Shown here piece after piece: positions 25,977-36,320 of a stretch of 64,000 nucleotides of DNA; the first letter of the stretch is position 1, and each line of letters opens with the position of its first letter. Origin of the DNA: Croceicoccus pelagius (lineage in GTDB: Bacteria; Pseudomonadota; Alphaproteobacteria; Sphingomonadales; Sphingomonadaceae); assembly GCF_001661915.1 (NCBI RefSeq), contig NZ_LYWY01000034.1, forward strand, positions 62,001-126,000, in the 5' to 3' direction. The translations under genes were made by a program, and so were the position numbers. A model generated the notes under the pieces. That model was not told where the DNA came from. It ran no database searches and saw only the letters and a list, made by a program, of their open reading frames with translations.

Positions 25977-27806
25977 GTGGCCGAACTGCACCCCACCCTC
26001 GCCCGCGTGACAGAGCGCATCGTCCTACGCAGCCGCGACAGCCGTGGCCGATACCTCGACCTCATGGCGCGGGAGGCCGATCGCCATCCCGACCGCACGG
26101 CACTCGCCTGCTCGAACCTTGCCCACGGGTTCGCCGCGATGGGAGACGACAAGGCCACGATCAGTGGCGGCAAGGCACCCAACCTGGCCATCGTCACTGC
26201 CTACAACGACATGCTTTCGGCACATCAGCCCTATGGCCGCTATCCCGAGGCGATGAAGATCTACGCCCGCGAAGTGGGCGCGACGATGCAGGTTGCAGGC
26301 GGCGTTCCGGCCATGTGCGACGGCGTCACTCAGGGTCAGGACGGCATGGACCTGTCGCTGTTCAGCCGCGACACGATCGCGATGGGCACGGCGATCGCAC
26401 TCAGCCACGAAATGTACGACGGCATGGCCCTGCTCGGCATCTGCGACAAGATCGTGCCGGGCCTGCTGATCGGCGCACTGCGTTTCGGACACCTTGCCTG
26501 CATTCTCGTCCCCTCGGGCCCCATGCCCAGCGGGATAGGCAACAAGGAGAAGCAGAAGACCCGCCAGCTCTATGCAGAAGGCAAGGTCGGGCGTGACGAG
26601 CTGCTCGCCAGCGAGAGCGCAAGCTATCACGCGCCGGGCACCTGTACGTTCTATGGTACCGCCAACTCCAACCAGATGATGATGGAGATGATGGGTCTGC
26701 ACATGCCGGGCGCGGCGTTCATTCCGCCGAACACGCCGCTGCGTTCGGCTCTCACCCGCGCCGCGGTGCATCAGCTGGCGAAGATTTCGACGCGCGGGTC
26801 CGACCCGCGTCCGCTGTCGGCCTGTGTCGACGAAAAGGCGATCGTGAACGCCATCGTCGGTCTGCTTGCCACGGGCGGTTCGACCAATCACGCACTCCAC
26901 TTGCCCGCGATCGCCCGTGCTGCCGGCGTGCAGATCGACTGGGAAGACTTCGACGAACTGTCGAAGGCGGTTCCGCTCATCACCCGCGTCTATCCCAACG
27001 GCACCGGCGACGTGAACGCGTTCCACGCGGCGGGCGGCATGGGCTATGTCATCCGCGAACTGCTCGATTCCGGCCTTGCTCATGACGACATCGTCACCGT
27101 CGGCGGCGGCAGCCTGTCGGACCAGGCGCAGGAGCCGGTCATGAACGACAAGGACCTGTCTTGGCAGGCCGCGCCTGCAACCCCGCTTGATCCCACGATG
27201 CTCGCGCCCGTGTCCGATCCGTTCAATCCGGACGGCGGCATGCGTCTCCTTACCGGCAACCTCGGCCGCGCCACGATCAAGACGAGCGCGGTGGACGAGG
27301 AACGCTGGGTGATCGAGGCACCGGCCCGCGTGTTCGAAACGCAGGAAGTCGTCGCCAAGGCGTTCAAGGCGGGCGAGCTCGACCGCGATGTTGTTGTCGT
27401 CGTCCGCTTCCAGGGCCCGCGTGCAAACGGCATGCCCGAACTCCACAAGCTGACCCCGCCGCTGGGCGTTCTTCAGGATCGCGGTTTCAAGGTGGCGCTG
27501 GTCACCGATGGCCGCATGTCGGGCGCATCGGGCAAAGTCCCCGCCGCGATCCACTGCACCCCCGAGGCGCTAGCCGATGCAGGCGGCAACAGCGGTCCGC
27601 TCGCCTACGTACAGGACGGCGACGTGATCCGCGTCGATGCGCACAACGGCACACTTTCGACGACTGCCGACCTCTCGGCGCGCCAGCCCGCCGCCGCTCC
27701 GCCCGCCGCTTGGGGCGTGGGCCGCGAACTCTTTGCCATGATGCGCGCCGGTGCCGACGGCGCGGAAAAGGGCGGCTCTGCCATGCTGGCGCTCGCCGGT
27801 CTCTGA
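25977..27806 (+). CDS. edd: phosphogluconate dehydratase
   Basis: Dehydrates 6-phosphogluconate to KDPG; an IlvD/Edd family iron-sulfur enzyme. 609 residues from GTG 25977, which has a strong ribosome site (GAAGGAAG), against about 603 in enterobacteria. Cluster-ligand cysteines appear in [19 protein letters not shown] and [12 protein letters not shown], with [18 protein letters not shown] supplying a further conserved Cys. [19 protein letters not shown] marks the C-terminal catalytic region. Frames further upstream (from 25935) lack support. It is followed 36 bases later by eda. Confidence 0.97.
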   Translation: MAELHPTLARVTERIVLRSRDSRGRYLDLMAREADRHPDRTALACSNLAHGFAAMGDDKATISGGKAPNLAIVTAYNDMLSAHQPYGRYPEAMKIYAREVGATMQVAGGVPAMCDGVTQGQDGMDLSLFSRDTIAMGTAIALSHEMYDGMALLGICDKIVPGLLIGALRFGHLACILVPSGPMPSGIGNKEKQKTRQLYAEGKVGRDELLASESASYHAPGTCTFYGTANSNQMMMEMMGLHMPGAAFIPPNTPLRSALTRAAVHQLAKISTRGSDPRPLSACVDEKAIVNAIVGLLATGGSTNHALHLPAIARAAGVQIDWEDFDELSKAVPLITRVYPNGTGDVNAFHAAGGMGYVIRELLDSGLAHDDIVTVGGGSLSDQAQEPVMNDKDLSWQAAPATPLDPTMLAPVSDPFNPDGGMRLLTGNLGRATIKTSAVDEERWVIEAPARVFETQEVVAKAFKAGELDRDVVVVVRFQGPRANGMPELHKLTPPLGVLQDRGFKVALVTDGRMSGASGKVPAAIHCTPEALADAGGNSGPLAYVQDGDVIRVDAHNGTLSTTADLSARQPAAAPPAAWGVGRELFAMMRAGADGAEKGGSAMLALAGL

Positions 27807-27842
27807 CCGGGCAACTTCGACCTTATTAAAACAGGGAACACG

Positions 27843-28454
27843 ATGACCGACATTCACTCCATCATGACGAAAGCGCCTGTCATTCCGGTCCTCGTGATCG
27901 ACGATGTCGACGATGCGATCCCCGTGGCCGAAGCGCTTGTCGAAGGCGGTCTGCCATGCCTTGAAGTTACGCTGCGCACGCCCTGCGCGCTCGACGTGAT
28001 CGAGGCGATGAAGACCGTCCCTGGCGCAATCGTGGGTGCAGGAACCGTCCTGTCGACCAAGGATCTCGAAAAGGTCCTGCGCGCAGGGGTCGAGTTCGTC
28101 GTGTCCCCCGGCCTCACCGAAAATCTCGGCCGCGCGGCCAAGGATGCGGGCGTGCCGTTCCTCCCCGGCGTGGCGACAAGCGCGGAGATCATGGAAGGCC
28201 TCGACATGGGGCTTTCGCATTTCAAGTTCTTCCCGGCAGAGGCGAATGGCGGGCTGCCCGCTTTGAAAGCCATCGCCGCGCCGTTCGGCATGGCGAAATT
28301 CTGCCCGACGGGCGGCGTCTCGTTAAAAACCGCGCCCGAATGGCTTTCTCACCCGCAGATCCTGTGTGTCGGCGGAAGCTGGGTCGCGCCCAAGGGGGCC
28401 GACAAGGACACCATCCGCAAGCTCGCCGCCGAAGCTGCCGCAATTCAGCCCTAA
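27843..28454 (+). CDS. eda: KDPG aldolase (2-dehydro-3-deoxy-phosphogluconate aldolase)
   Basis: Class I aldolase that splits KDPG into pyruvate and glyceraldehyde 3-phosphate, completing the Entner-Doudoroff route. 203 residues forming a TIM barrel. The Schiff-base lysine is in HFKFFPAE (Lys128); the catalytic Glu is in PCLEVTLRTP near residue 41; GAGTVLSTKDLEKVLRAG, FLPGVATSAE and FCPTGGV strands match the family. ATG 27843 follows AGGGAACACG. The next gene begins 11 bases after its stop. Confidence 0.97.
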   Translation: MTDIHSIMTKAPVIPVLVIDDVDDAIPVAEALVEGGLPCLEVTLRTPCALDVIEAMKTVPGAIVGAGTVLSTKDLEKVLRAGVEFVVSPGLTENLGRAAKDAGVPFLPGVATSAEIMEGLDMGLSHFKFFPAEANGGLPALKAIAAPFGMAKFCPTGGVSLKTAPEWLSHPQILCVGGSWVAPKGADKDTIRKLAAEAAAIQP

Positions 28455-28465
28455 AGGGGAACCGC

Positions 28466-31264
28466 ATGAACCCGAAGATCGCCGAGCTCCACGACCGTCT
28501 TCGCGAACTGCATTCGCGGACCCGCGAAACACCGCTGTTCAACCCGGTATTCCAGCTAGGTCTCGAATTCTCGCGAAAGCTTGAAACGGGCGAGATCGAC
28601 CTTGCCGAAATCAACAGCCTGGTCAGCGCGCTCGAATGCGAAGGCCTGCAGGCCCGCGCACAGAAGCTCGACCGCCTGCTTGCGCCGATGGCGCCGGACG
28701 CGAACCTCAAGGTCTTCGAGGAACAGCCCGAGGATTTCGCAAGCTTTGCCGCGCGGTGGAACAATCCCCTGCTCCACGTGGTCTTCACCGCACACCCGAC
28801 TTTCCTGCTGACGCCCGCACAGGCAGGGGCAGTCGCCAAGGCGGCGACCGAGGGCGAAGTCGACGGCGACACCGCCTGCGTCGCCCCGCACGAGCGGACG
28901 ATGATCACGCTCGATTCCGAACATGACGCCGCGATGTCGGCAATGTCCCGCGCGCAGGGCGCCCGCGACCGGATCGTGCGCACCCTGTTCGAACAGGCAC
29001 GCGGGAAGTGGCCATCCGAATGGAAGAGCTTTGCCCCCACGCCAGTCCGCCTGGCCACATGGGTCGGTTACGACATGGACGGGCGCACCGACATCGGGTG
29101 GAACACCTCGATCCGCTATCGCCTTCAGGAAAAGGCCGAGCGCCTCGCCTCCTACGCCGCGATGCTCGCTCAGGACGCCCCCGAGATTGCCGGACGCCTG
29201 TCGGCTGCTGCTGAACATACCGGCGAAATGGCGGCGATGTTCGCCAAGGACCTGTCGGACCCTGCGCTCCTTTCGCACACCGCAAATTCGCTGACGGCGG
29301 ATAATCCGGCCAAGATCGTTTCGCTCGCGCCCGTCATCTCTGAACTGGAAGCGATGGCCGACGATGCCGACGAGGATACCGCGACCACCCTGCTGACCGC
29401 CGCTGCCGCCATGCGTGCCGACGGGCTGGGCATGGGCCTCATCCATTTCCGCGTGAACTCCAGCCAGCTGCAAAACGCGATCCGCCGCCGGGTGGACCCC
29501 GAATCCAAGCTCGACCTGTCGAGCCAGGCTGCGCTCAACACGATCCGCACCGCGCTAGAGGATGTCACGCCGCTCAACGCCAATTTCGCCGCGCTGGCGA
29601 TCGAGGGCAGCACCGCGATCCGTCAGTTCCTCGCGATGCAGCAGATCCTGAAGCACATCGATGCCGACGCGCCGATCCGCATGCTGATCGCCGAATGCGA
29701 GCAGCCGCAGACGGTGCTCGCCGCGCTCTACTTCGCCAAGCTGTTCGGGATCGAGGACAAGGTCGACGTCTCGCCTTTGTTCGAGACCGAGGCCGCGCTG
29801 GAACACGGCGGCCGCTTCCTCGACGCCCTTCTAGCCGAGGACGAATACCGCACTTACGCGCGCAAGCGTGGCCGCGTCTGCATCCAGACCGGATTTTCCG
29901 ACGCGGGCCGCTTTGTCGGGCAGATCCCCGCCAGCCTTGCCATTGAACGCCTTCAGGGCCGCCTTGCCGACGCGATGAAGGCGAACGGGCTTTCGGGCAA
30001 AGACGGGGCGGATGTCGCTGCGCTCATCTTCAACACCCACGGCGAATCGATGGGCCGCGGCGCGCATCCCGCGTCGATGAAGGACCGGCTGGAATGGCCG
30101 CTTTCGCCCTGGGCTCGCCGCCGTTTCGTGCGCGCAGGCATCCGGCTCGAACCCGAAGTCAGCTTTCAGGGCGGTGACGGTTACCTCTGGTTCGGCACGC
30201 CCGAACTCGCGCTCGCCACGCTGTCGCGCATTGCCGAAAACCCGCCGACCGATGCGGACCCCGATGCGCCGACCGACCAGTTCTATCGCCGCACCGACCT
30301 CAGTCTCGATTTCTATCGTGCGATCCGGCGCGTGCAGAACATGCACCTGGTCTCGGCGACCTACAGCCGTGCTATCACGGCCTTCGGTCTCGGCCTGCTG
30401 AACGATACCGGCAGCCGCCGTTCGCGCCGCCAGTCGGACCTTGCTTCCGACCGCAAGATGAGCCTGCGCCAGATCCGCGCGATCCCGCACAACGCCATCC
30501 TGCAACAGCTTGGCTATCCGGTGAACATCATCGCCGGCTTCGGTACGGCGGCGGAAAACAACATCGAGGAAATCGCCGAGCTTCTCTCCACCAGCGAACG
30601 CGGCAAGCAGCTCCTGCGCCTCGTCCGCGCGGCAGACGCGCTGGCCAGCATCAAGACGGTGGCCGCCTATGGCGAGCTGTTCAATTCCGCCTACTGGGCC
30701 AGCCGACCCTATCGCGGGACGGAAAAGCACCTCACCGATCCGTGCCTGATCCTTGCCGACTACCTGACGAAGGACGACCGCGTCGGCACCTTCCGCCGCC
30801 TCGCCAGCCGGCTTCGCGTCGATGCCATGCACCTCCACAAGCTGATGGACGCGATCCCCGGCGCGACCGACGAATGGGGCCCGGCGACGACGGACCGTGA
30901 GCACAAGCGCCGCTCTATCGGCGTGCTTCAGGCGCTGCGTCTCGCGCTATTGCAGCACATGTTTCTGAAGGCGGTGCAGGTACCGGTCTTCTCGCGGTCG
31001 AACGACATCAGCCGCGAGGACGTTCTGGAGATGGTCTTCACGCTGCGCATCGACGATGCCTTGTCGCAGATGCGCCGCGCCTTCCCGACCAGCTTCCCCT
31101 CGATCGACGATTTCGAGATCGCGGAGGACAGCCAGTATCCCGATGGCAGCGACAGCGGTTATCACGCCATCCGGCGCGATTTCATCGATCCGATCGAGAA
31201 TGCCTATGCACTCGTGCTCAGGATCGGTACCGCGATCGCGAACGAGTTCGGCGCACACGGCTGA
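28466..31264 (+). CDS. ppc: phosphoenolpyruvate carboxylase-like protein with divergent active-site motifs
   Basis: 932 residues, the length and overall order of PEPC (PEP + bicarbonate to oxaloacetate), but key signatures differ. Canonical TAHPTE reads TAHPTF (His110). The GYSDS-x-KD loop reads TGFSDAGRF (474-482), without the lysine. HGRGG-x-xGRGG reads THGESMGRGAHP (524-535), losing the first arginine and two residues. TEQGE reads SFQGGDGY (566-573). The GSRP/LRAIPW region reads TGSRRSRR and IRAIPH, keeping both arginines, and the C-terminus lacks the usual NTG end. His110 and the second GRG arginine remain. It starts 11 bases after eda with AAAGGGGAACC upstream, so it is part of the ED operon. 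It may be a real but divergent sphingomonad PEPC, or an enzyme with altered reaction; sequence cannot decide. Confidence 0.8.
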   Translation: MNPKIAELHDRLRELHSRTRETPLFNPVFQLGLEFSRKLETGEIDLAEINSLVSALECEGLQARAQKLDRLLAPMAPDANLKVFEEQPEDFASFAARWNNPLLHVVFTAHPTFLLTPAQAGAVAKAATEGEVDGDTACVAPHERTMITLDSEHDAAMSAMSRAQGARDRIVRTLFEQARGKWPSEWKSFAPTPVRLATWVGYDMDGRTDIGWNTSIRYRLQEKAERLASYAAMLAQDAPEIAGRLSAAAEHTGEMAAMFAKDLSDPALLSHTANSLTADNPAKIVSLAPVISELEAMADDADEDTATTLLTAAAAMRADGLGMGLIHFRVNSSQLQNAIRRRVDPESKLDLSSQAALNTIRTALEDVTPLNANFAALAIEGSTAIRQFLAMQQILKHIDADAPIRMLIAECEQPQTVLAALYFAKLFGIEDKVDVSPLFETEAALEHGGRFLDALLAEDEYRTYARKRGRVCIQTGFSDAGRFVGQIPASLAIERLQGRLADAMKANGLSGKDGADVAALIFNTHGESMGRGAHPASMKDRLEWPLSPWARRRFVRAGIRLEPEVSFQGGDGYLWFGTPELALATLSRIAENPPTDADPDAPTDQFYRRTDLSLDFYRAIRRVQNMHLVSATYSRAITAFGLGLLNDTGSRRSRRQSDLASDRKMSLRQIRAIPHNAILQQLGYPVNIIAGFGTAAENNIEEIAELLSTSERGKQLLRLVRAADALASIKTVAAYGELFNSAYWASRPYRGTEKHLTDPCLILADYLTKDDRVGTFRRLASRLRVDAMHLHKLMDAIPGATDEWGPATTDREHKRRSIGVLQALRLALLQHMFLKAVQVPVFSRSNDISREDVLEMVFTLRIDDALSQMRRAFPTSFPSIDDFEIAEDSQYPDGSDSGYHAIRRDFIDPIENAYALVLRIGTAIANEFGAHG

Positions 31265-31302
31265 ACTCCACCGCCCAAGGTCCGAACGTCGGAAGGAAAG
31301 TC

Positions 31303-32277
31303 ATGGCAGTTCCGCTGGCCCGTTTCCGGCCCGATCCTTTCGTTCTGTCGCTATTCGCCGCGATCGTCCTCGCCTCGCTCCTGCCGCCGCGCGGAATCAT
31401 GGCGGACGTATTCGCATGGGCGGCGGACGCGGGGATCGTACTGCTCTTCTTCCTCCACGGCGCAAAGCTATCGCGTGAGGCGATCGTCGGCGGGGTGACG
31501 CACTGGCGACTGCACCTCGTCATCCTTGCCGTGACTTTCGCATTCTTCCCGGTCTGCACGATCCTCCTCTCCACCGTACCGGGCCTCGACGAGAATCTCG
31601 CGCGCGGGCTCGTCTTCATCGGCGCTGTACCATCCACGATGCAGAGCGCGGTCGCGTTTACTGCAATGGCGGGCGGTAACGTGGCAGGCGCGGTCTGCGC
31701 GGCGGCGATATCGAACATGGCTGCGGTTTTCGTCACGCCTTCGCTTTCAGCGCTGATGGCGGGCGGCAGCGGCGGCGCGGAGATTTCCGGCACGGCAGCG
31801 CTGCGCATCATTCTTCAGCTTCTTGTGCCCTTCATCGTCGGGCACATGCTGCGCCCCGTCATCGGCGACTTCGTCACACGCCACAAGAAAGCCGTGGGGT
31901 TGGCAGACAAGGGCACCATCGTCCTGATTGTCTTCGTCGCCTTTGGCGCATCGGTACGCGAAGGCCTTTGGCAGCGCACCGGCATCGAGGAACTAGCCCT
32001 CGTCATCGCGCTGTGCCTGGTCCTGCTTGTCGCGGTGTTCACGGCAGCGGCGCTGGCCGGTCGCTATCTCGGCTTTTCGCGGGAGGATCGGATTACGATC
32101 CAGTTCGCAGGTTCCAAGAAAAGCCTTGCCGCCGGTGTCGCCTTTGCCGGTGTCCTGTTCCCGCCCGCCAGTGTCGGCGCGGTCATGCTGCCATTGATGA
32201 TCTTTCACCAGGCCCAGATGATCGTCTCGGCACTTCTGGCAGCACGATGGGCCCGCGAAGGCGTGCAAAGCGATTGA
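31303..32277 (+). CDS. bile acid:sodium symporter-like (SBF) membrane protein
   Basis: 324 residues with nine to ten hydrophobic helices. The segments [44 protein letters not shown] and [20 protein letters not shown] are characteristic of the SBF-like family (YfeH type) of the bile acid/sodium symporter superfamily. The physiological substrate is unknown. It lies 38 bases after the PEPC-like gene and in the same direction, ahead of argB. Confidence 0.87.
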   Translation: MAVPLARFRPDPFVLSLFAAIVLASLLPPRGIMADVFAWAADAGIVLLFFLHGAKLSREAIVGGVTHWRLHLVILAVTFAFFPVCTILLSTVPGLDENLARGLVFIGAVPSTMQSAVAFTAMAGGNVAGAVCAAAISNMAAVFVTPSLSALMAGGSGGAEISGTAALRIILQLLVPFIVGHMLRPVIGDFVTRHKKAVGLADKGTIVLIVFVAFGASVREGLWQRTGIEELALVIALCLVLLVAVFTAAALAGRYLGFSREDRITIQFAGSKKSLAAGVAFAGVLFPPASVGAVMLPLMIFHQAQMIVSALLAARWAREGVQSD

Positions 32278-32312
32278 TTGCACTGCGCCATGCGTGCAAT
32301 GGCGCTGCCACT

Positions 32313-33221
32313 ATGGTCGATCCTCTGAACCCCAGCGACAAGGCGGTACTCGCCAAGGCAGAAATCCTTGTAGAGGCGCTTCCCTATATCAAGCGATATG
32401 CGGGGCGGACTTTCGTCATCAAGTACGGCGGCCACGCGATGGGAAATCCCGAGGCAGCGCAGGACTTTGCCGAAGATGTCGTGCTGCTGGGCGCGGTAGG
32501 CATCAACGTCGTCGTCGTCCACGGCGGCGGGCCGCAGATCGGGGCCATGTTGAAGAAGCTTGGCGTCGAATCAAGCTTTGTCGATGGCCTTCGCGTCACC
32601 GACAAACAGACCGCCGAGATCGCGGAGATGGTCCTGTCGGGCCGGATCAACAAGGAACTCGTCAGCTGGATCGCCAATGCCGGCGGCCGCGCCATCGGCA
32701 TTTCAGGCAAGGACGGCGGGCTGGTGAAGGCGACAAAGGTCCACCGCACCCGCAAGGACCCGGACAGCCTGATCGAACAGGTCGTGGATCTCGGCTTCGT
32801 TGGCGAACCGCAACACGTCGACACGCGGATCATCGATACCGCCGTCAGCTCGGGCCTGATCCCCGTCATCGCGCCGATCGGCGTGGGGGATGACGGCCAT
32901 ACCTACAACATCAATGCCGACACCATGGCCGGCGCCATCGCCGCCGCCGTCGGCGCGGCCCGCCTGTTCCTGCTGACCGACGTTCCGGGCGTTCTCGATA
33001 AGCAGGGCGGTCTCCTGACCGATCTGACGCCGAGCGCCATCGCCAACCTCAAGGAAGACGGCACGATCAGCGGCGGCATGATCCCCAAGCTGGAAACCTG
33101 CGTACAGGCGGTCGAGGCCGGATGCGACGCGGCCGTCGTCCTCGACGGGCGCGTGCCCCACGCCATGCTGCTCGAAATCTTTACCGAGCGCGGCGCCGGT
33201 ACGCTGATCCGGAACGACTGA
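32313..33221 (+). CDS. argB: acetylglutamate kinase
   Basis: Phosphorylates N-acetylglutamate in arginine biosynthesis. 302 residues. Amino-acid-kinase motifs are intact: [11 protein letters not shown] (Lys), [12 protein letters not shown] near residue 75, [43 protein letters not shown] and [12 protein letters not shown]. The ATG at 32313 is the best start; longer in-frame extension upstream overlaps the transporter and is non-coding. The stop overlaps the next ATG as TGATG. Confidence 0.97.
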   Translation: MVDPLNPSDKAVLAKAEILVEALPYIKRYAGRTFVIKYGGHAMGNPEAAQDFAEDVVLLGAVGINVVVVHGGGPQIGAMLKKLGVESSFVDGLRVTDKQTAEIAEMVLSGRINKELVSWIANAGGRAIGISGKDGGLVKATKVHRTRKDPDSLIEQVVDLGFVGEPQHVDTRIIDTAVSSGLIPVIAPIGVGDDGHTYNINADTMAGAIAAAVGAARLFLLTDVPGVLDKQGGLLTDLTPSAIANLKEDGTISGGMIPKLETCVQAVEAGCDAAVVLDGRVPHAMLLEIFTERGAGTLIRND

Positions 33222-33703
33222 TGCACAAGCTCGCCATCGTCGCCGCATGCATCGCGCTGGCCGCGTGCTCGCAAGGTAGCGAACCTGCTGGGCAGTCAGG
33301 CGATATGGTCGAGGTCACGCCGACGCCGGAGGCAACCGAAACCGCGAGCCTGCCGCCCCTGCCCGGCCCTGCCGACACCGATCCGCAGGCGCTGCTCGAT
33401 TACTGGAAGGCGGCTGTCGAAAGTGGCGACTACGCCGCGGCGGCGCTCGCCTGGCACGATCCTTCGCTGGCCGGTACCGAGGATTACGGGCAGGCGACGC
33501 TGCGCGTGACTTACGGCGAAGGCCAGCTGGAAGGCGCGGCAGGCTCGAGCTACCTGATCGTTCCCGTGACGCTGAGCGCGACCGGCCCCAACGGCGAATC
33601 GATCGATCGCACCGGCATGATGACCGCCAAGCGCGTGAACAACGTGCCGGGCGCGAGCGAGGAACAGCTTAGCTGGCGTATCCGTTCTCTGATCTGGGAC
33701 TGA
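33221..33703 (+). CDS. hypothetical lipoprotein
   Basis: 160 residues with signal peptide and lipobox (ALAACSQG), hence lipid-anchored in the envelope. A proline/threonine/glutamate-rich linker (TPTPEATETASLPPLPGP) precedes a small domain containing LLDYWKAAVESGDYAAAALAWHD, which resembles SnoaL/DUF-type alpha+beta repeats, and ends in LSWRIRSLIWD. Start TGATG-overlaps argB. No specific function is recognised. Confidence 0.75.
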   Translation: MHKLAIVAACIALAACSQGSEPAGQSGDMVEVTPTPEATETASLPPLPGPADTDPQALLDYWKAAVESGDYAAAALAWHDPSLAGTEDYGQATLRVTYGEGQLEGAAGSSYLIVPVTLSATGPNGESIDRTGMMTAKRVNNVPGASEEQLSWRIRSLIWD

Positions 33704-33813
33704 TCGCGCAGCTCTTTTCGGCAGGTCCAGGCGTATTGGGTGGTTGATACACCGCCCACCCCTCGGCTAGACGCAGAAAGGCAAGCCCCCATTGCCGCCA
33801 AGGATATTCGCGC

Positions 33814-34107
33814 GTGCTCCTGCTTACCCTTATCCAGATCATCGACCTGCTCGTTTCAGTCGTCGTCTTCCTGGTCATCATCCAGTTCGTGCTGTCGTTG
33901 CTGATCGCGTTCAATGTGGTCAACACGTCGAACCAGTTTGTCGCAGCGATCTACACCGCGGTGAACGCCCTGCTCGAACCGATATTGCGGCCGATCAGGA
34001 AGATCATGCCCAATACCGGCGCGATCGATTTCTCGCCGCTGGTGCTGATCATCGGGCTCAATGTCCTGCAGATCATCCTGCGCAATCTTGCGGTGGCGGG
34101 CTACTGA
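33814..34107 (+). CDS. YggT family membrane protein
   Basis: 97 residues with two YggT-type hydrophobic segments: [26 protein letters not shown] near the N-terminus and [20 protein letters not shown] near the end, separated by the conserved [21 protein letters not shown] loop. YggT proteins are small inner-membrane proteins often next to proC/ftsZ region genes or, here, folD; function is not established (osmotic stress links are reported). Start is GTG 33814; the TGA overlaps folD as TGATG. Confidence 0.9.
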   Translation: MLLLTLIQIIDLLVSVVVFLVIIQFVLSLLIAFNVVNTSNQFVAAIYTAVNALLEPILRPIRKIMPNTGAIDFSPLVLIIGLNVLQIILRNLAVAGY

Positions 34108-34979
34108 TGGCCGACATCATCGACGGAAAGGCCTTTGCCGCCGATTTGCGCGGCAAAGTGGCCGAAGGCGTTGCCGAATTCAGCGCGAAGGCGGGCCGCA
34201 AGCCCGGCCTCGCGGTCGTGCTGGTGGGCGAAGATCCGGCCAGTCAGATCTATGTGCGTAACAAGCACAAGGCGACCGTGGCTGCGGGCATGGAAAGCTT
34301 CGAACACCGCCTGCCTGCCGACACCACGCAGGAAGACCTGCTCGCACTCGTCGCGCAGTTGAACGCCGATCCGGCGGTGGACGGTATCCTCGTCCAGCTT
34401 CCCCTGCCCAAGGGGCTTGATGAAAACGCGGTGATCCAGGCGATCGATCCGGACAAAGATGTCGACGGTTTCACCACGGCCAGCGCAGGGCGCTTGATGA
34501 CCGGGCTGCCCGGCTTCGTCGCCTGCACCCCGCTCGGCTGCCTGATGCTGCTGAAGGACCGGCTGGGTGACCTGTCGGGCAAGACCGCAGTTATCATCGG
34601 ACGCTCCAACATCGTGGGCAAGCCGATGGCCCAACTGCTGCTGCGCGAAAGCTGCACCGTCACCATCGCGCATAGCCGCACCAAGGACCTGCCCGATGTC
34701 GTGCGGGCTGCGGACATCGTTGTCGCTGCCGTCGGGCGTCCCGAAATGGTCAAGGGCGACTGGCTGAAGCCGGGCGCGACCGTGATCGACGTTGGCATTA
34801 ACCGCGTTCCGGCTGCGGACGAAGGCAAGACGAAGCTCGTTGGCGATGTTGACTTTGCCAGCGCGAGCGAGACTGTCGGCGCCATCACCCCCGTTCCCGG
34901 CGGCGTCGGCCCGATGACCATCGCCTGCCTGCTCTACAACACGCTCGAAGCTGCAAACCGCCGCGAAGGCCTAGCCTGA
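34107..34979 (+). CDS. folD: bifunctional methylenetetrahydrofolate dehydrogenase/cyclohydrolase
   Basis: Interconverts 5,10-methylene-, 5,10-methenyl- and 10-formyl-tetrahydrofolate with NADP. 290 residues. Signatures: [17 protein letters not shown] with the catalytic Tyr and Lys, [51 protein letters not shown] (NADP site) and the terminal [19 protein letters not shown]. Coupled on both sides by TGATG overlaps, upstream with yggT and downstream with a lipoprotein gene. Confidence 0.97.
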   Translation: MADIIDGKAFAADLRGKVAEGVAEFSAKAGRKPGLAVVLVGEDPASQIYVRNKHKATVAAGMESFEHRLPADTTQEDLLALVAQLNADPAVDGILVQLPLPKGLDENAVIQAIDPDKDVDGFTTASAGRLMTGLPGFVACTPLGCLMLLKDRLGDLSGKTAVIIGRSNIVGKPMAQLLLRESCTVTIAHSRTKDLPDVVRAADIVVAAVGRPEMVKGDWLKPGATVIDVGINRVPAADEGKTKLVGDVDFASASETVGAITPVPGGVGPMTIACLLYNTLEAANRREGLA

Positions 34980-35677
34980 TGCGTCTTGCAGTCGCTTTGC
35001 TCGCTCTGGCGCTGGCCGGTTGCGCCGCTGGCGGCCCGCCTCGTGGCGGACCGGGCGGGCCCGCCCTCAAACCGATCGCACAGCCTGGCGACGTCGTGGC
35101 GGCCGAATTGGCCTTTGCGAACATGGCGCAGGAAGAGGGTCAGTGGACCGCGTTCCGCGAATATGCCGCCGAAGACGGCGTGATGTTCGTGCCGCAGATG
35201 GTGAATGCAAAGGATTGGCTGAAGAAACGCGAAAATCCGGCTCAGGCGGTCGCGTGGCAACCGCACGAAGTCTGGTCGAGCTGCGACGGATCGGTCAGCG
35301 TCACGCGCGGCGCGTGGCAGCGGCCCGACGGCAGCACCGGCTGGTTCACAACCGTCTGGCAGCGCCAGAAGGACGGCGAATACCGCTGGCTGATGGATCA
35401 CGGCGACACGCTGGCCAAACCGCTGGCAGAACCCGAACTGATCGACGCGCATGTCGCGGACTGCCCGCAACAGCCCTGGCCTCCGGCGCAGGAACTGCTT
35501 CAGGCGGTGCCCGGCAATGGCGAATTCTTCGGCGGATCGTCGGATGACCGCACCCTGCGCTGGGGCGGCCGGGTCGACCAGTGGGGCGGCCGCATCGTTA
35601 CTGTTGACGTCTGGGACGGCGGACAGTTCCAGCGCGTGCTCCACCAGACTGTCGCTCCGCCCAAGGCCGGCGAGTAA
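34979..35677 (+). CDS. hypothetical lipoprotein with SnoaL/DUF4440-like domain
   Basis: 232 residues. Signal peptide with lipobox ALAGCAAGG, a glycine/proline-rich stretch, then VVAAELAFANMAQEEGQWTAFREYAAEDGVMF, the opening helix of a SnoaL-like (NTF2-fold) domain of the DUF4440 sort. The remaining strands include WFTTVWQRQKDGEYRWLMDHGD. Function unknown. It starts within the folD stop codon (TGATG) and is followed three bases later by the marC-type gene, so yggT-folD-lipoprotein-marC may be one transcript. Confidence 0.78.
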   Translation: MRLAVALLALALAGCAAGGPPRGGPGGPALKPIAQPGDVVAAELAFANMAQEEGQWTAFREYAAEDGVMFVPQMVNAKDWLKKRENPAQAVAWQPHEVWSSCDGSVSVTRGAWQRPDGSTGWFTTVWQRQKDGEYRWLMDHGDTLAKPLAEPELIDAHVADCPQQPWPPAQELLQAVPGNGEFFGGSSDDRTLRWGGRVDQWGGRIVTVDVWDGGQFQRVLHQTVAPPKAGE

Positions 35678-35680
35678 GCC

Positions 35681-36316
35681 ATGATCGAGCTTTTCGTTTC
35701 CGCCTTCATCACTCTGTTCGTCGTGATCGATCCGCCGGGTTGTGCCCCGATCTATGCGGGCCTGACCGCTGATGCGAACACCGCGCAGCGCCGTTCGATG
35801 GCCATTCGCGCAACCGTCATCGCGACGATCATTCTGCTGATTTTCGCATGGTTCGGCGAAGGGCTGCTGGGCGCGCTGCATATCGAGCTCGATTCCTTCC
35901 GTATCGCGGGCGGCATCATGCTGTTCGCCATCGCTATCGACATGGTCTTCGAGAAGCGGACAGAGCGCCGCCACGACCGCGCCGACAAGGTCCGCGCCCA
36001 GCACGCCGAATCGCCCGAGGTAGAGGACGTCTCGGTGTTTCCGATGGCGATGCCGATGCTGGCAGGCCCGGGCGCGATTGCGTCGATCATGCTGCTGATG
36101 GCGCGTGCCTCGACGGTCGAGGAAACGGCGGCCGTGCTCGCCGCTCTGGGTGTTGTAATGGTGTTGACGCTGGCCGCCCTGATCGCCGCGGCGCCGTTGA
36201 TGCGCTTTTTCGGCGACCAGTTCGAATCGGTTGTGACCCGCCTGCTTGGCGTACTACTGGCAGCGCTCGCCGCCCAGTTCGTGATCGACGGGCTGCGCGG
36301 CAGCTTCAACCTCTGA
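35681..36316 (+). CDS. MarC family integral membrane protein
   Basis: 211 residues with six hydrophobic helices. FITLFVVIDPPGCAPIYAGLTA, the FRIAGGIMLFAIAIDMVF segment and VSVFPMAMPMLAGPGAIASIMLLM are the conserved MarC signatures. The family was once linked to multiple antibiotic resistance, but that was not upheld, and function is unknown. Starts three bases after the preceding gene and converges with the LON-domain gene. Confidence 0.93.
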   Translation: MIELFVSAFITLFVVIDPPGCAPIYAGLTADANTAQRRSMAIRATVIATIILLIFAWFGEGLLGALHIELDSFRIAGGIMLFAIAIDMVFEKRTERRHDRADKVRAQHAESPEVEDVSVFPMAMPMLAGPGAIASIMLLMARASTVEETAAVLAALGVVMVLTLAALIAAAPLMRFFGDQFESVVTRLLGVLLAALAAQFVIDGLRGSFNL

Positions 36317-36320
36317 CGCT

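Noticed and set aside
24215-26197. Minus-strand open frame of 660 codons opposite zwf and the start of edd
   Set aside because: Crosses two well-supported enzyme genes and has arginine-rich composition typical of a frame shadow.
26025-27554. Minus-strand open frame of 509 codons
   Set aside because: Antisense to edd with no ribosome site or domain.
33738-33761. GGGTGG/CCACCC hairpin before yggT
   Set aside because: Six-pair stem with a 12-base loop and no T-tract; too weak to call a terminator.
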